Shown here piece after piece: positions 36,081-45,975 of a stretch of 64,000 bases of DNA. The notes under the pieces are model-generated. The model was not told the origin of the DNA. It ran no database searches and saw only the letters and a list, made by a program, of their open reading frames with translations. Position 1 is the stretch's first letter. Every line of letters starts with the position of its first letter. The stretch comes from Cyanidium caldarium. Taxonomy: Eukaryota > Rhodophyta > Bangiophyceae > Cyanidiales > Cyanidiaceae. The translations under genes and the position numbers were made by a program. The stretch spans positions 396,501 to 460,500 of the forward strand of contig JANCYW010000005.1 of the NCBI GenBank assembly GCA_026184775.1, in the 5' to 3' direction.

Positions 36081-36492
36081 AGGAAGCGTCGGAGAGGAGA
36101 GTGACTCTCGGTGAGCGAGCCCACTACAATCCACCTCAACGGGAAGGCGGGAGTGCTGCGGTGATGCGTCAGCAGACACACCCGATTCGGCGACGCTGCC
36201 GAGATGGGCAGCGCGCGGAAATGACCGGGCAGCGCGCGCGGCACGGGTCGGCGCGCCGTCGAGAACGTCGCGGCAGAGCACTCGGTGGGTGGGTGGAAGA
36301 ATTGAACCACCAGCGGAAGAGTGACTCCTGTTTAGAGGACCGGCGGATTTCCTCGCCAGTGACAGCAGGGCACCCTAGTGTGGTATTCCCTTGCACTCAT
36401 CGACAGGGGCTCTGCCTCGACTGCCGGTCAGGGGTCTCTCCCACTTCACTCGCTTTCACGCACGTTCATCGCCCGCTGCTTTCCCCGACAGA
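36081..36492. other. Divergent promoter region upstream of PP5
   Basis: 412 bp between the small minus-strand gene and PP5. No gene recognised. A tRNA B-box-like stretch on the minus strand near 36300 was examined and not accepted. Confidence 0.4.
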
Positions 36493-38304
36493 ATGACCGG
36501 CACGGAGGCGCTGGTGGGCCGGGCCAACGAATCGAAGCAAAAGGCTAACGAGGCGTTCAAGGCGCGTCGCTTTCACAACGCAGTGGAGTGGTACACCGAG
36601 GCCATCCGGCTGTTGGCGCGCGAGGCGCTCCACTGCGACACGGACGAGGCGGTGGAGCGGTGGGCGCTAGCGTTCCGCGCTGGGAATGACTCTCGTCCGA
36701 CAGAGGACGGCAGGAAGGGGCAAGAGGGGGAGAGCGTGAATGATCGACCGAACAGCGCTGCCGCCGCCGCCGCAAGCGGTGACCGACCGAGCGCGGTGGT
36801 GCAGGCGCTGGTGGTGCTGTACGCGAACCGTGCTTTGGCCCGCATCAAGGTGGAAGAGTACGGCTTTGCCATATCCGATGCGGGCATCTCCATCGCGCTG
36901 TCCGAGTCGGAGTACCCGAAGGCGTTCTATCGGCGGGCGTCGGCGCTGTTCGCCCTCGGTCGGTACAAGCAGGCGATGAGCGACTTCAAGCGGGTATTGC
37001 GGGCGGCGCCGCAAGACATGGAGGCGCGTGCCAAGCTCAAAGAGTGCGAACGGCGAGCGCGCGAGAAGGCTTTTGCGGCGGCCATCGACACCTCGTCGGA
37101 TGCGGCCGCCTCGCCGTGTCTGACGGCCGATATGTCCACGGTGCCCGTTGACGCCGACTACACCGGGCCGCGCATTGTGCCCGCGGCCTCGCGGGAGCTG
37201 GACCGCATCGCCGTCGGTGACGGCTCGGTGACGCGCGCCTTTTGCGAGCAGCTGCTGGAGTGGTATCGAGCGCAGCACAAGCTGCCCAAGAAGTACGTCA
37301 TGCAACTGGTCACGGCCGCCTATGTCCACTTGCGCGAATACCCCTCCCTGGTGGATGTGAAGTTGGGCACCGGGTCGGTGCCGCGCGACACCGCACCGGA
37401 CGGTTATGGCGCCGCAGCCAACGGCGAACTGTCGGAGCGTGGCCGCAACGGCCAGCACCAGTCGAACGACACCTCGTCGCACGCTCCGATCCTCCTGCCA
37501 CACTTGACGGTGTGCGGAGACACCCACGGCCAGTTCTTCGACCTGCTGCGCATCTTCGAGATGAACGGCCTGCCGAGCGCCGACAATCCGTATCTGTTCA
37601 ACGGCGACTTTGTGGACCGCGGCTCGTGGAGCGTGGAGGTGATCGTGACGCTGTTGGCGTTTTTGGTGCACGACCCGCGCTGCATGCACTTGGTGCGCGG
37701 CAATCATGAGTCGCTCAACATGAACATGATCTACGGATTCCAGGGCGAGGTGCGGCACAAGTACACCGAGGCGGTGTTTCAACTCTTCGAGGAGCTATTC
37801 CGCGCACTGCCACTCGGTTACGTCATCGAGGGTGCCGCGGGCCGGCGCGCTCTGGTGTTGCACGGCGGATTGTTCTCGCAGCACGGCGTCCAATTGCAGC
37901 AGCTGCGCAATATCGATCGGTTCTGCGAGCCGCCCACCGCCGGTCTGATGTCGGAGCTGCTTTGGAGCGACCCGCAAAAGGAGAGCGGCTGGGGGCCGAG
38001 CAAGCGCGGCGTCGGCGTGTCGTTTGGCCCGGACGTCACCCAGCGCTTCCTGGACGACAACGCGCTGCAGTTTCTGATACGCAGCCACGAGATGAAGGAC
38101 GAGGGATACGAGGTGGAGGCGGACGGCCGCCTCATCACCATATTCTCAGCGCCCAATTACTGCGATCAGATGGGCAACAAGGGCGCATTCATCCGCCTCG
38201 ACGCCGCCATGCAGCCGCATTTTGTGCAGTTTGCGGCCGCCCCGCATCCACCCGACGTGCGGCCCATGATGTATGCCAGCAACGGCATGATGGGCTTGAT
38301 GTGA
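36493..38304 (+). CDS. Serine/threonine protein phosphatase 5 (TPR-PP5)
   Basis: 603 aa. N-terminal TPR domain (KQKANEAFKARRFHNAVEWYTEAI, then LYANRALARIKVEEYGFAISDA, then KAFYRRASALFALGRYKQAMSDF), which in PP5 binds Hsp90 and inhibits the enzyme. A PPP catalytic domain follows with GDTHGQ, GDFVDRGSWS, RGNHES, and the C-terminal FSAPNYCDQMGNKGAFI; this is a two-metal phosphatase. Compared with about 500 aa in animals, extra residues sit between TPR1 and TPR2 (a Ser/Ala-rich loop) and just before GDTHGQ (a Gly/Asn/Ser-rich insert). The ATG at 36493 is the first that leaves a normal N-terminus. Confidence 0.95.
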   Translation: MTGTEALVGRANESKQKANEAFKARRFHNAVEWYTEAIRLLAREALHCDTDEAVERWALAFRAGNDSRPTEDGRKGQEGESVNDRPNSAAAAAASGDRPSAVVQALVVLYANRALARIKVEEYGFAISDAGISIALSESEYPKAFYRRASALFALGRYKQAMSDFKRVLRAAPQDMEARAKLKECERRAREKAFAAAIDTSSDAAASPCLTADMSTVPVDADYTGPRIVPAASRELDRIAVGDGSVTRAFCEQLLEWYRAQHKLPKKYVMQLVTAAYVHLREYPSLVDVKLGTGSVPRDTAPDGYGAAANGELSERGRNGQHQSNDTSSHAPILLPHLTVCGDTHGQFFDLLRIFEMNGLPSADNPYLFNGDFVDRGSWSVEVIVTLLAFLVHDPRCMHLVRGNHESLNMNMIYGFQGEVRHKYTEAVFQLFEELFRALPLGYVIEGAAGRRALVLHGGLFSQHGVQLQQLRNIDRFCEPPTAGLMSELLWSDPQKESGWGPSKRGVGVSFGPDVTQRFLDDNALQFLIRSHEMKDEGYEVEADGRLITIFSAPNYCDQMGNKGAFIRLDAAMQPHFVQFAAAPHPPDVRPMMYASNGMMGLM

Positions 38305-38319
38305 ACGGAAGCAGAGAGC

Positions 38320-38334
38320 GTGTGTGTGTGTGTG
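38320..38334 (+). repeat. GT dinucleotide microsatellite
   Basis: Seven GT units in the gap between the PP5 stop and the VTC1-like gene. Short; no other feature in this 266-bp gap. Confidence 0.9.
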
Positions 38335-38570
38335 GATACCGAGATGTGCCGAGCGCCGGTCTCCTCTCGGCAATGTATGCATTTCATCGTTTATTCCCCG
38401 ATATCGTCCTGCACTCCCCGTCCTCCCGTGTGTGTGCGTGTCCTCACGTTCGCGCGAGTCGTCCGCGCCGCGCCGCCGATGCGCTGTGCGCGCGGCAGCG
38501 TCTTCGGTGGGCGCCCGGCTCTCGGCGCTCGTCTCCCGGCTGCGAGCGCCATCGTATCGTACGACGGTTC

Positions 38571-39386
38571 ATGTCGGAAAACGCACCGCTGTTGAGCGGG
38601 CGGAGTCAGAACAACACGCCGGTGCAGCAGGAGCTTGCCCCCGGCGACGACGATGACATTCAGGAGGAGCACGGCGTTGCCGAGCCCGGACACCAGCACC
38701 ACCGAGAAGAGGATGGCGACGGCGAGGAAGACATAGAGGCGGGGGCGTCATCGGCAGAGCATCACGAGGGAGAAGAGTATACGCCGGCGCCGATTGCGTT
38801 CTCCCGCTTTCAAGAAGCGGCCGAGTCGCTGACGGCGTACCTGGTGGGTGGGGCGCCGGCCTCGCCCACCACCGCCGAAGAGGAGGGCATCACCGAGGAG
38901 CCTGCCGGTGAGAAGAAGAAGAAGAAAGACAAGAAGAAGAAGCGCGCCAAGGAGGAGCAGGGCGATGGCGATCCGGCCAACTATGGCACGCTGGTGCCGC
39001 CGGTGTATCGCCCGGCCAAGGGCGACGACCTCAAGACGCACATGGCCAACGAGCGCACCTTCTTCAAGTGGCTGTTCACCGGTTTCCACATCGGGGCGAT
39101 GGGCACGTTCATCCTCACCTTTTACGCCGAGGACTCGGGCGGCAACGGCGTCGCCAAGATCCTGCTGTGTCTCTTCATCTGGGTTGTGGCGCTGGTGTAC
39201 ATCATGTACGGTCTGATCAACTTTTACCGACGGAGGCGGGCGCTGCGACAAGGCCTCAGCAAGGAGGAGTGGGATAGCGGCGCGGGACCGGCGTATGTGG
39301 TGGCCGGCTTGGTCGTTGTCATCGGCAGCGTGTTGATGTACTCGTTGGTGACCGGCGAGTCGCCGCACAAGTGGCAGCAATCGTGA
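38571..39386 (+). CDS. VTC1-like DUF202 membrane protein
   Basis: 271 aa. C-terminal three-helix DUF202 domain: ANERTFFKWLFTGFHIGAMGTF, then ILLCLFIWVVALVYIMYGLINFYRRRR, then YVVAGLVVVIGSVLMYSL, as in Vtc1 of the vacuolar transporter chaperone complex, which makes and translocates polyphosphate into the vacuole. The first 150 residues are acidic and then Lys-rich (a run of Lys/Asp around residue 120) and are absent from yeast Vtc1. Starts MSENAPLLSG. Complex membership is inference; an SPX protein and a phosphate-type transporter lie at 58.7-62.6 kb. Confidence 0.8.
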   Translation: MSENAPLLSGRSQNNTPVQQELAPGDDDDIQEEHGVAEPGHQHHREEDGDGEEDIEAGASSAEHHEGEEYTPAPIAFSRFQEAAESLTAYLVGGAPASPTTAEEEGITEEPAGEKKKKKDKKKKRAKEEQGDGDPANYGTLVPPVYRPAKGDDLKTHMANERTFFKWLFTGFHIGAMGTFILTFYAEDSGGNGVAKILLCLFIWVVALVYIMYGLINFYRRRRALRQGLSKEEWDSGAGPAYVVAGLVVVIGSVLMYSLVTGESPHKWQQS

Positions 39387-39453
39387 GGTGGGACGAATCG
39401 AGCTCCGAGGACTCGGACTCTGTGCCGCGCTCGATTCCTCCGTGCACCATCTC

Positions 39454-40518
39454 TCAGGCGTTCTCATGTCCGTGCACCGCCGTCGCCTCTCTTCGTCGTT
39501 GACGCACCGCATTCAGCGGCAGCGCGCTGCCGAACACCAGCGCCGCGCCCGCCCACTGCAACGGCGACATCTGGTGCCGGAAGGCGGCGTTGCTGATCAG
39601 CAGCGATGCAAACTGCCGCATCGCGGTCATGGCGGTGAGGTAGAGCGCGCCAAACTCGCGTAACGTCAGTAAAATGCACATCTGGCCCACCAGTCCGGAG
39701 AGCGACAGCCACCACGCGTCCAGCAGCATGCGCGGATGCCGCCAGCAGTACCGCACGCCGTCCAGCGCGGTGCCCGCGGCCGGAGTCGCCAGCGGTCTCG
39801 CGCCGGCCAGCAACAGGCACGCCAGTACACTGTTCTGCCAGTGCATGTTCATCATCGACAGCTGCGGGCCGTACGCGTGGAACAGCTGCTCCTGCGATGC
39901 CGCGGTGTACGAATCGAACAGCAGGAACGCCGCCAGCAGCCCGCCGCCCAGCAGCATCGCCATACCGCCCCGCGTGTCGGTGGCGTCGGTGGTGTGTTGC
40001 GCCCATCGGGCGCTGTGCACAGGGCCGGTGGCCACAAAGAGCGCGCAGCCTAGCAACATGCCGGCCGCGGCGGCGTACTCGATGCGGTCGGACGGTTTGC
40101 CGTAAGCCACACGGCCTATCAACAGCAATGGCACCGACTTGATACACTTGATCAACAACTGGGTGGGCATGCTCATCCACTTGAGCGACTCGTACTGGCA
40201 CACGCTGGCCAGCAGCCACGACAGCGTCACCAGCGCGTGTCGCCAGGGCGGGGCCACCGGGCGCACGGTCTGGCGCCACTGACCGCGCCACCAAGCCACG
40301 AGGCTCAGTAACAGTGTGGCCAACAGCCGGTTGACGAGGATCAGTAGGCTGGTGTCCGCAAAGTACTCGTACTGGCCGTGGTGCTCGTACGGTGTCGACA
40401 GGATTTTCTCCTGGTAGTAGGCGTACACGAGCAGAGAGAGCGTGCTGCCTATCCAGCACACGAGGGCCACCAGGGCGCGTCGACGACCAAGAGGATGGAA
40501 ATATGCCCGCCGGCTCAT
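39454..40518 (-). CDS. UAA/SLC35B-type nucleotide-sugar or PAPS transporter
   Basis: 354-aa polytopic transporter of the UAA family (SLC35B1-B4), which exchanges nucleotide sugars, UDP-galactose, ATP/ADP or PAPS across ER/Golgi membranes. Seen: LASVCQYESLKWMSMPTQLLIKCIKSVPLLLIGRVAYGK, a hallmark segment (about residues 125-165), a FDSYTAASQEQLF loop, and the end LTAMTAMRQFASLLISN resembling the 3'-phosphoadenosine-5'-phosphosulfate group. A PAPS role would fit sulfated-galactan biology of red algae, but this is inference. Start ATG at 40518; stop is 67 bp from the VTC1-like stop. Confidence 0.83.
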   Translation of the reverse strand: MSRRAYFHPLGRRRALVALVCWIGSTLSLLVYAYYQEKILSTPYEHHGQYEYFADTSLLILVNRLLATLLLSLVAWWRGQWRQTVRPVAPPWRHALVTLSWLLASVCQYESLKWMSMPTQLLIKCIKSVPLLLIGRVAYGKPSDRIEYAAAAGMLLGCALFVATGPVHSARWAQHTTDATDTRGGMAMLLGGGLLAAFLLFDSYTAASQEQLFHAYGPQLSMMNMHWQNSVLACLLLAGARPLATPAAGTALDGVRYCWRHPRMLLDAWWLSLSGLVGQMCILLTLREFGALYLTAMTAMRQFASLLISNAAFRHQMSPLQWAGAALVFGSALPLNAVRQRRREATAVHGHENA

Positions 40519-41085
40519 AGTGATGAGGGGGATGGAAAAGGTTCGGGGATCACCAGGTGAAACGAGTGCTGCGCAACCCGCCACCCGCCTCCGCTGCGGA
40601 CAACGATTTCTCCACCCGATCGACGGTCGGTCCTCGTCAGCCGACGAGGAACTTGCGGCTGCTCTCTCAGTGGACTGCCGCCGAAGCACGCCACTTCATC
40701 ACCACGCCAGCCTCGAGCTGCTGCACCGTCTGATGCACTGCAGTCGTCGTCTTGCGGGTTTCCCCACGTCAGCTGCGAAACGGCATCCCTGCGCCCAATG
40801 AGGTTCTCAGCGGGCCGACATTCCGCTCCTGCGTCTCGTTGGAGGAAGAACCACGTATCGAAAAGAGAGAGCTTTGCGGCAGAGAGCGCCACCACGAAGG
40901 TGTGGTGTGAGAGGGACGGCGGGAGCACCGCGGTCGTCGAGTCGAGTGACACCGAGTCGCAGCACACGCGTTGCGTGGTCGGCGTGGGTGGCCCGGCAGT
41001 CTCGTCGTCGAGAGGCACGTAGAGGCACTTGAAACCGCTGGCACCACTGGACCGTCTGCGATGGCGACGGTTATCTTATCGTGGC
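40519..41085. other. Divergent promoter region, no gene seen
   Basis: 567 bp between divergent starts (transporter and mitochondrial carrier). Minus frames over it are Arg/Pro-rich shadows. No RNA or repeat recognised. Confidence 0.4.
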
Positions 41086-42450
41086 ATGTTTCGAGCGGCA
41101 CGGCTCGCTCGGCACCTGCCTCGCCCTGTGCCCCTCCGCGAGCGATCCCTCCGGCACCGCTTCTCTGTCGGCGTTTCGGCGATCGGACGGGTGTGCGCGG
41201 TTGCCTCCGCGCCTCCTCGCATACATCCCTGGTTGTTCCGTCGCCATCTAGGCCCACTCGACATGAATTCACTCTCTTTATCATTTATTCGGGTGGATCG
41301 GCATTCAGTGCCTGACTCGGCCGTGCCGCAATGGTCTTACAGCTGGAGTGACTCCCGTCAACGCCGGCACCTGTTGGCGCGGCAGTCGGGCGCCCGCGAG
41401 GAGCGTCTGGCGTCGACGGTGCGGCGGCCGCAGGTGAGTGTCGACGCGCTGTCCAAGCTCACTTTCTCGGAAAAGCTTATGGCTGGGTCGATGGCGCGCG
41501 GGGTGGCCCAGACCGTGCTGCACCCGATCGACGTGGTCCGCACCCGTCTGCAGGCCAAGGGCGTGGCCCGCAACTGGCAGCCGCAGGTGTTCGCCAAGGG
41601 CGTCATACCGCAGATCGTGCTGGCGATACCGGCTGGCGGGTTGCAGTTTGTGGCGTTCGAGTGGTGCAAGGCCAAATTGGCGGCGTTGTTGCTGGCACCG
41701 CCCGCGGCGGGCACTCCGTCCGGGGGCAAGTCGGCAATCGCAGCGGGCGGCGATAGCAAGAGCGCGCCCACGCGCCCGCTGCGTCAAGTGCTGGTGGATC
41801 TCATCTCCGGGGCGGGTGGCGCCTGGGCCGCTTCGTTGGTGCGGGTGCCGCAGGAGGTGTTGAAGCAGCGCATCCAGGCGGACATCTACCCCGACATCGG
41901 TGCCGCGCTGCCGGCCATTCTGCGCAGCGAAGGCATCGCCGGTCTGTACCGCGGCTACTGGGCGACGGTGTCGCGCGACGTGCCCTGGAACGCGCTCTCG
42001 TTTCTGTTCTTCCTACAAGAGGCGCGCCTGTTCGAGCGCGTGCAGCATCGCGCGCCCACACAGCGCGAAAACCTGTTGCTGGCGGCGCTGGGCGGCACCG
42101 CCGCCGCCGTCATCATGACCCCGGTGGATGTGGTGAAGACGCGCCTGATGACCCAGAAACAGGGCGACGTCTATCGCAACATCCTGCACGCTTTCCAGCG
42201 CATTGTAAGCGAGGAGGGCGCCGGCACCCTCATGCGCGGTGTGGTGCCGCGGGTCATGTTCCTGGCGCCACTGGCCGGCATCACCCTCAGCATCTACAAC
42301 GCCGTCGGCGGCATGTTGTTGCAGCGTCGCATCGCCCACCAACGCGCCATGCATCTGCGGCCCGGCCACCGGGCACGAGCCCGTGCATGTCGCCGCGGAC
42401 GGCGCCAGCCGGCACGCAGTCCGACTGCTTACTCTTTATGCGCCCACTAA
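41086..42450 (+). CDS. Mitochondrial carrier, SAM-carrier-like
   Basis: 454 aa with three SLC25 repeats: LHPIDVVRTRLQAKG, VRVPQEVLKQRIQ and MTPVDVVKTRLM, plus RDVPWNALSFLFF. The last, and KQRIQADIYPDIG, are like the S-adenosylmethionine carriers (SLC25A26/SAMC) that bring SAM into mitochondria or plastids. The N-terminal 100 residues are Arg/Ser-rich, suggesting an organelle leader; the frame has an alternative start at 41263. The C-terminal extension is Arg-rich. Substrate is family-level inference. Confidence 0.83.
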   Translation: MFRAARLARHLPRPVPLRERSLRHRFSVGVSAIGRVCAVASAPPRIHPWLFRRHLGPLDMNSLSLSFIRVDRHSVPDSAVPQWSYSWSDSRQRRHLLARQSGAREERLASTVRRPQVSVDALSKLTFSEKLMAGSMARGVAQTVLHPIDVVRTRLQAKGVARNWQPQVFAKGVIPQIVLAIPAGGLQFVAFEWCKAKLAALLLAPPAAGTPSGGKSAIAAGGDSKSAPTRPLRQVLVDLISGAGGAWAASLVRVPQEVLKQRIQADIYPDIGAALPAILRSEGIAGLYRGYWATVSRDVPWNALSFLFFLQEARLFERVQHRAPTQRENLLLAALGGTAAAVIMTPVDVVKTRLMTQKQGDVYRNILHAFQRIVSEEGAGTLMRGVVPRVMFLAPLAGITLSIYNAVGGMLLQRRIAHQRAMHLRPGHRARARACRRGRRQPARSPTAYSLCAH

Positions 42451-42609
42451 CGCCATAAACCCGGTTGACCTATCCAGAGAGGCGTATGCGGCAGCGTGTG
42501 CTCGACACGTCCGGGAACGTCGGCGCCAGCACCGCCCTGTCGGTGGCATTGCGGAGAGCCGCGGGGTGGTGCTGCGACGCCCCCTGCCCGACTGTCTGCC
42601 GCTCCGACC

Positions 42610-44997
42610 ATGATCTTGCGAATCGACAACTTGAGGGTATACTTCCCCTATGACTACATCTATCCCGAGCAATACGCGTATATGCAGGAGCTCAAGCGGG
42701 CGTTGGACGCCAACGGGCACTGCATCCTGGAGATGCCCACCGGCACCGGGAAGACGGTGACGCTGCTGTCGTTCATCACCTCGTACCAGCTGGCGCGGCG
42801 GGATATCGGCAAGCTGATCTACTGCACACGCACGGTGGGCGAGATGGAGAAGGTGCTGGCGGAGTTGGAGGTGGTCGTACGGTACCGCGACGCGCAGCTG
42901 GAGCAGCAGGGCGTGGGCGAGCGGGCGCGCTCGCTGGTGGCGGTCGGACTCACCACGCGGCGCAATCTGTGCTTGCACCCGCAGGCGGCGCAGTGTGAGA
43001 CGCGCGAGGAGGTCGATACGCTGTGCCGCTCGCTGACTGCCAGCTGGGTGCGCGACGAGCATTACGGCGGCGCTGCTGCCAGCTGCGCGCCGGTGGCTCG
43101 CGAGGATGCCGTCGGCCCGATGGATGTGGAGGACGTGCCCGGCACCCTGTGTCGCTTCTATGAGGGTTACGCGCGGCAGGGCAACGACGTCATCTTGCCG
43201 TCGGGCATCTACACCATGCAGCGATTGCTGCAACTGGGCAGGCAGCGCGGCTGGTGTCCGTATTACACCGCGCGGCACACGCTCAACTTTGCCAACGTCA
43301 TCGTGTACAACTATCAGTACCTGTTGGACCCGAAGGTGGCCGGGTTGATATCGCGCGAACTGGCACGCGAATGCGTGGTGGTGTTCGACGAGGCGCACAA
43401 CATCGACAACGTGTGCATCGACGCGCTGAGCGTGCACCTGCGACTGCATCACTTGCAGCGGGCGCAGACCAACGTGGCCACGCTGCGCAACCGCCTGGAG
43501 GAGATGAAACAGCGCGACGCCGCGCGCCTCTCCGAGGAGTACCAGCGGTTGGTGCGGGGGCTGCGTGGCGTGTCCGGCGACGACGCCTCCACGTTGGCGA
43601 CCTCGCCGGTGGTGTCGGAAGATGTGCTGCGCGAGTCCATCCCGGGAAACATTCGGCGCGCGGAACACTTTCTGCATTTCCTGTTGCGCCTGATCGTGTT
43701 CCTGCGGCAGCGGATGCGCGGCCGCCAGGTGACCCAGGACAGCCCGCAGCACTTTTTGCGGGCGCTGTTGCCGGCGGTGCAAATTGCCGACCGCAAGCCG
43801 CTGCGTTTCTGTGCCGACCGGCTGGCGTCGCTGTTGCAGACGCTGGAGGTGAGCGAGGTGCGCGACTTTCTGCCGCTGCAGTCTATCGCCCATTTCGTCA
43901 CCCTGCTGGGCACTTACGCGCACGGTTTCGCGGTCATCATGGAGCCGTACGATGAGCGCACGCCCAACGTCACGGACCCGGTCCTGCAACTGAGCTGTTT
44001 GGACGCTTCGCTGGGCATGCGGCCGGTGTTTCAGCGCTTCCAATCGGTGGTGCTCACCTCGGGCACCATCTCGCCGCTGGATCTGTACGCGCGCCTCCTA
44101 GGCTTTCGTCCGGCGGTGTCGCGCTCGTTCACCGTATCGCTGCATCGCGACTCCATCTGCCCGATGGTGATATCGCGCGGCGCCGACCAGATCGCCGTCA
44201 GCAGCAAGTACGACAGCCGCAGCGACCCGGGCGTGGTGCGCAACTACGGCGCGCTGATGGTGGAGTTGGCGGCCATCGTGCCTGACGGCATGGTGGGATT
44301 CTTCACCAGTTACTTGTACATGGAGAACATCATCCAAATGTGGCACGACATGGGGGTGATTCAAAAGCTGCTGGAACACAAGTTGGTGTTCATCGAGACG
44401 CCCGACATTGTGGAGTCGTCCACGGCGCTGGAGCACTACCGGCGGGCGTGCGATAGCGGCCGCGGCGCTCTGTTCTTGTGTGTGGCGCGCGGGAAGGTGG
44501 CCGAGGGCATCGACTTTGACCGCCACTACGGCCGCTGTGTGGTGATCCTGGGCGTGCCGTTCCAGTACACCGAGAGCCGAGTGTTGCGGGCGCGTCTGGA
44601 GTTTCTGCGGGAGAGCCTGCAGATCCGCGAGGGCGACTTTCTCACCTTCGACGCGATGCGGCAAGCGGCTCAGTGTCTGGGGCGGGTCATCCGCTCCAAG
44701 ACCGATTACGGGCTGATGATACTCGCCGACCGGCGGTATAACCGCGCGCAGAACCGCACCAAGTTGCCGCAGTGGATTCAGATCTTTTTAGACGACAGCA
44801 AGGTGGACCTCAGCACCGACATGGCGGTGGGCATTGTGCGCGACTTTTTGTGTCGCATGGCGCAGCCGGTGGACCGCGCCGACATGCTGGGCACCACGCT
44901 GCTCAGCGAGGAATATCTGTCGGGCAGAGTCGATGGGATGAACGGTTCCGCGGTAGATGGCTGTCACCGTGCGGAAGCGCCACCCGTAAAGGGGTGA
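42610..44997 (+). CDS. XPD: TFIIH DNA helicase XPD (Rad3/ERCC2)
   Basis: 795 aa (human 760). Begins MILRIDNLRVYFPYDYIYPEQYAYM, the XPD signature start; Walker A MPTGTGKTV; the four iron-sulfur cysteines are present (RRNLCLH, VDTLCRSL, GTLCRF, RGWCPY); DEAHNIDNVCIDAL (DEAH box); and C-terminal motifs including QCLGRVIRSKTDYGLMILADRRY. A 5'-3' helicase for nucleotide excision repair and a structural subunit of TFIIH in transcription. A 40-residue extension precedes this ATG in the open frame and was not used. Confidence 0.97.
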   Translation: MILRIDNLRVYFPYDYIYPEQYAYMQELKRALDANGHCILEMPTGTGKTVTLLSFITSYQLARRDIGKLIYCTRTVGEMEKVLAELEVVVRYRDAQLEQQGVGERARSLVAVGLTTRRNLCLHPQAAQCETREEVDTLCRSLTASWVRDEHYGGAAASCAPVAREDAVGPMDVEDVPGTLCRFYEGYARQGNDVILPSGIYTMQRLLQLGRQRGWCPYYTARHTLNFANVIVYNYQYLLDPKVAGLISRELARECVVVFDEAHNIDNVCIDALSVHLRLHHLQRAQTNVATLRNRLEEMKQRDAARLSEEYQRLVRGLRGVSGDDASTLATSPVVSEDVLRESIPGNIRRAEHFLHFLLRLIVFLRQRMRGRQVTQDSPQHFLRALLPAVQIADRKPLRFCADRLASLLQTLEVSEVRDFLPLQSIAHFVTLLGTYAHGFAVIMEPYDERTPNVTDPVLQLSCLDASLGMRPVFQRFQSVVLTSGTISPLDLYARLLGFRPAVSRSFTVSLHRDSICPMVISRGADQIAVSSKYDSRSDPGVVRNYGALMVELAAIVPDGMVGFFTSYLYMENIIQMWHDMGVIQKLLEHKLVFIETPDIVESSTALEHYRRACDSGRGALFLCVARGKVAEGIDFDRHYGRCVVILGVPFQYTESRVLRARLEFLRESLQIREGDFLTFDAMRQAAQCLGRVIRSKTDYGLMILADRRYNRAQNRTKLPQWIQIFLDDSKVDLSTDMAVGIVRDFLCRMAQPVDRADMLGTTLLSEEYLSGRVDGMNGSAVDGCHRAEAPPVKG

Positions 44998-45040
44998 GTG
45001 CCGCGCGGCAGCGGCGCGGGGGCATTCGTGAGGGCGAAAG

Positions 45041-45895
45041 TCAGACGAGGCACGGAATGAGGGCGCGCCGGTGGGGTGGAAACGCGCCCGCCGGGAACGC
45101 CCGTAAATACCACGCTCGGGTGCGGTGTGCATTGTGCGTGAGGTTGATGGCGACAAAGGCGAGCATCAGAAGCACCGGCATGAACGATTTCAGCTGCGGG
45201 CGTAGCAGCAGGCACGACAGCGTGAGGGAGAGGTAGATTAGGATTTCCGCCAGGTAGTGCGGGCACGCCACGCACGCAAACATGCCGCCGTGCAACACGT
45301 GATACGATGGTTTGGCGTCTGCGGCACGCGCTGCCGCCAACTGTGCATGCGCGGCGTGCTGCAGTATATTGCCGCCGACGAAAAGCGAGAGCGTCCCCAT
45401 CCAGAGGCCGATGGAGTCAGACGCTGGATGCATCCGCGCCTCCCCCTGCGCACACTCGGCACCCACTCGTGCTAGCGTCAGCGGCGCCATGACGTAAAAA
45501 GACCAGCCGCTCAGCCACAGACCCGCACTCATACACCGTTCCGAGTACCGATGCACGCGATAACCCTCGTAACACCGTCGCAACGCGTGCAGAGTGAATA
45601 AACCTAGAGGCAACAGACAAGCCGAAGGGCCGTTCTTCTCCATACAAACCCACTGCCACCCTCTACGTGCCGCCAGCACGTTCAACAGTGCCACGCTCTG
45701 CACAACTGCCCAACTGTACATGCTGCGAAACGCCCATCGATACGTCACCGACCACGTCGTGTGCAACGTCCTCGGCGCCAGCTTTCCGTATCGCGTACAT
45801 TGATCCCACTCCGCACTCACCCATTTCAATCCATACAGTGCCAGACTCACCAACCAGTACCCCGTCACGGTCCAGAAACCCAGATCTCTCTCCAT
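45041..45895 (-). CDS. Polyprenol reductase (SRD5A3-like)
   Basis: 284-aa membrane protein of the steroid 5-alpha-reductase family. The C-terminal half has YHVLHGGMFACVACPHYLAEILIYLSLT, then NLTHNAHRTRAWYLRAFP and RRALIPCLV, matching the polyprenol-reductase branch (SRD5A3, yeast Dfg10, Arabidopsis PPRD), which reduces polyprenol to dolichol for N-glycosylation. Several hydrophobic helices precede. I prefer the ATG at 45895; the open frame begins at 45973. Stop lies 43 bp from the XPD stop. Confidence 0.88.
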   Translation of the reverse strand: MERDLGFWTVTGYWLVSLALYGLKWVSAEWDQCTRYGKLAPRTLHTTWSVTYRWAFRSMYSWAVVQSVALLNVLAARRGWQWVCMEKNGPSACLLPLGLFTLHALRRCYEGYRVHRYSERCMSAGLWLSGWSFYVMAPLTLARVGAECAQGEARMHPASDSIGLWMGTLSLFVGGNILQHAAHAQLAAARAADAKPSYHVLHGGMFACVACPHYLAEILIYLSLTLSCLLLRPQLKSFMPVLLMLAFVAINLTHNAHRTRAWYLRAFPAGAFPPHRRALIPCLV

Positions 45896-45975
45896 CCGCC
45901 CGTGTGCCTCCGCCGTCGCCCCCCCCCCAAAACCGAGACGGCGACAACGCGCCGATGTGCGCGCATCGCGCACTG

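Noticed and set aside
36283-36370. Possible tRNA on the minus strand, with a GGTTCAATTC-type B-box
   Set aside because: The T-stem has a mismatch, no matching 7-bp acceptor stem or clean anticodon loop was found even allowing an intron. Permuted or intron-rich tRNAs occur in Cyanidiophyceae, so a dedicated search is still reasonable.
42436-44043. 535-codon minus-strand frame
   Set aside because: Antisense to XPD, which has full conserved motifs. Shadow.
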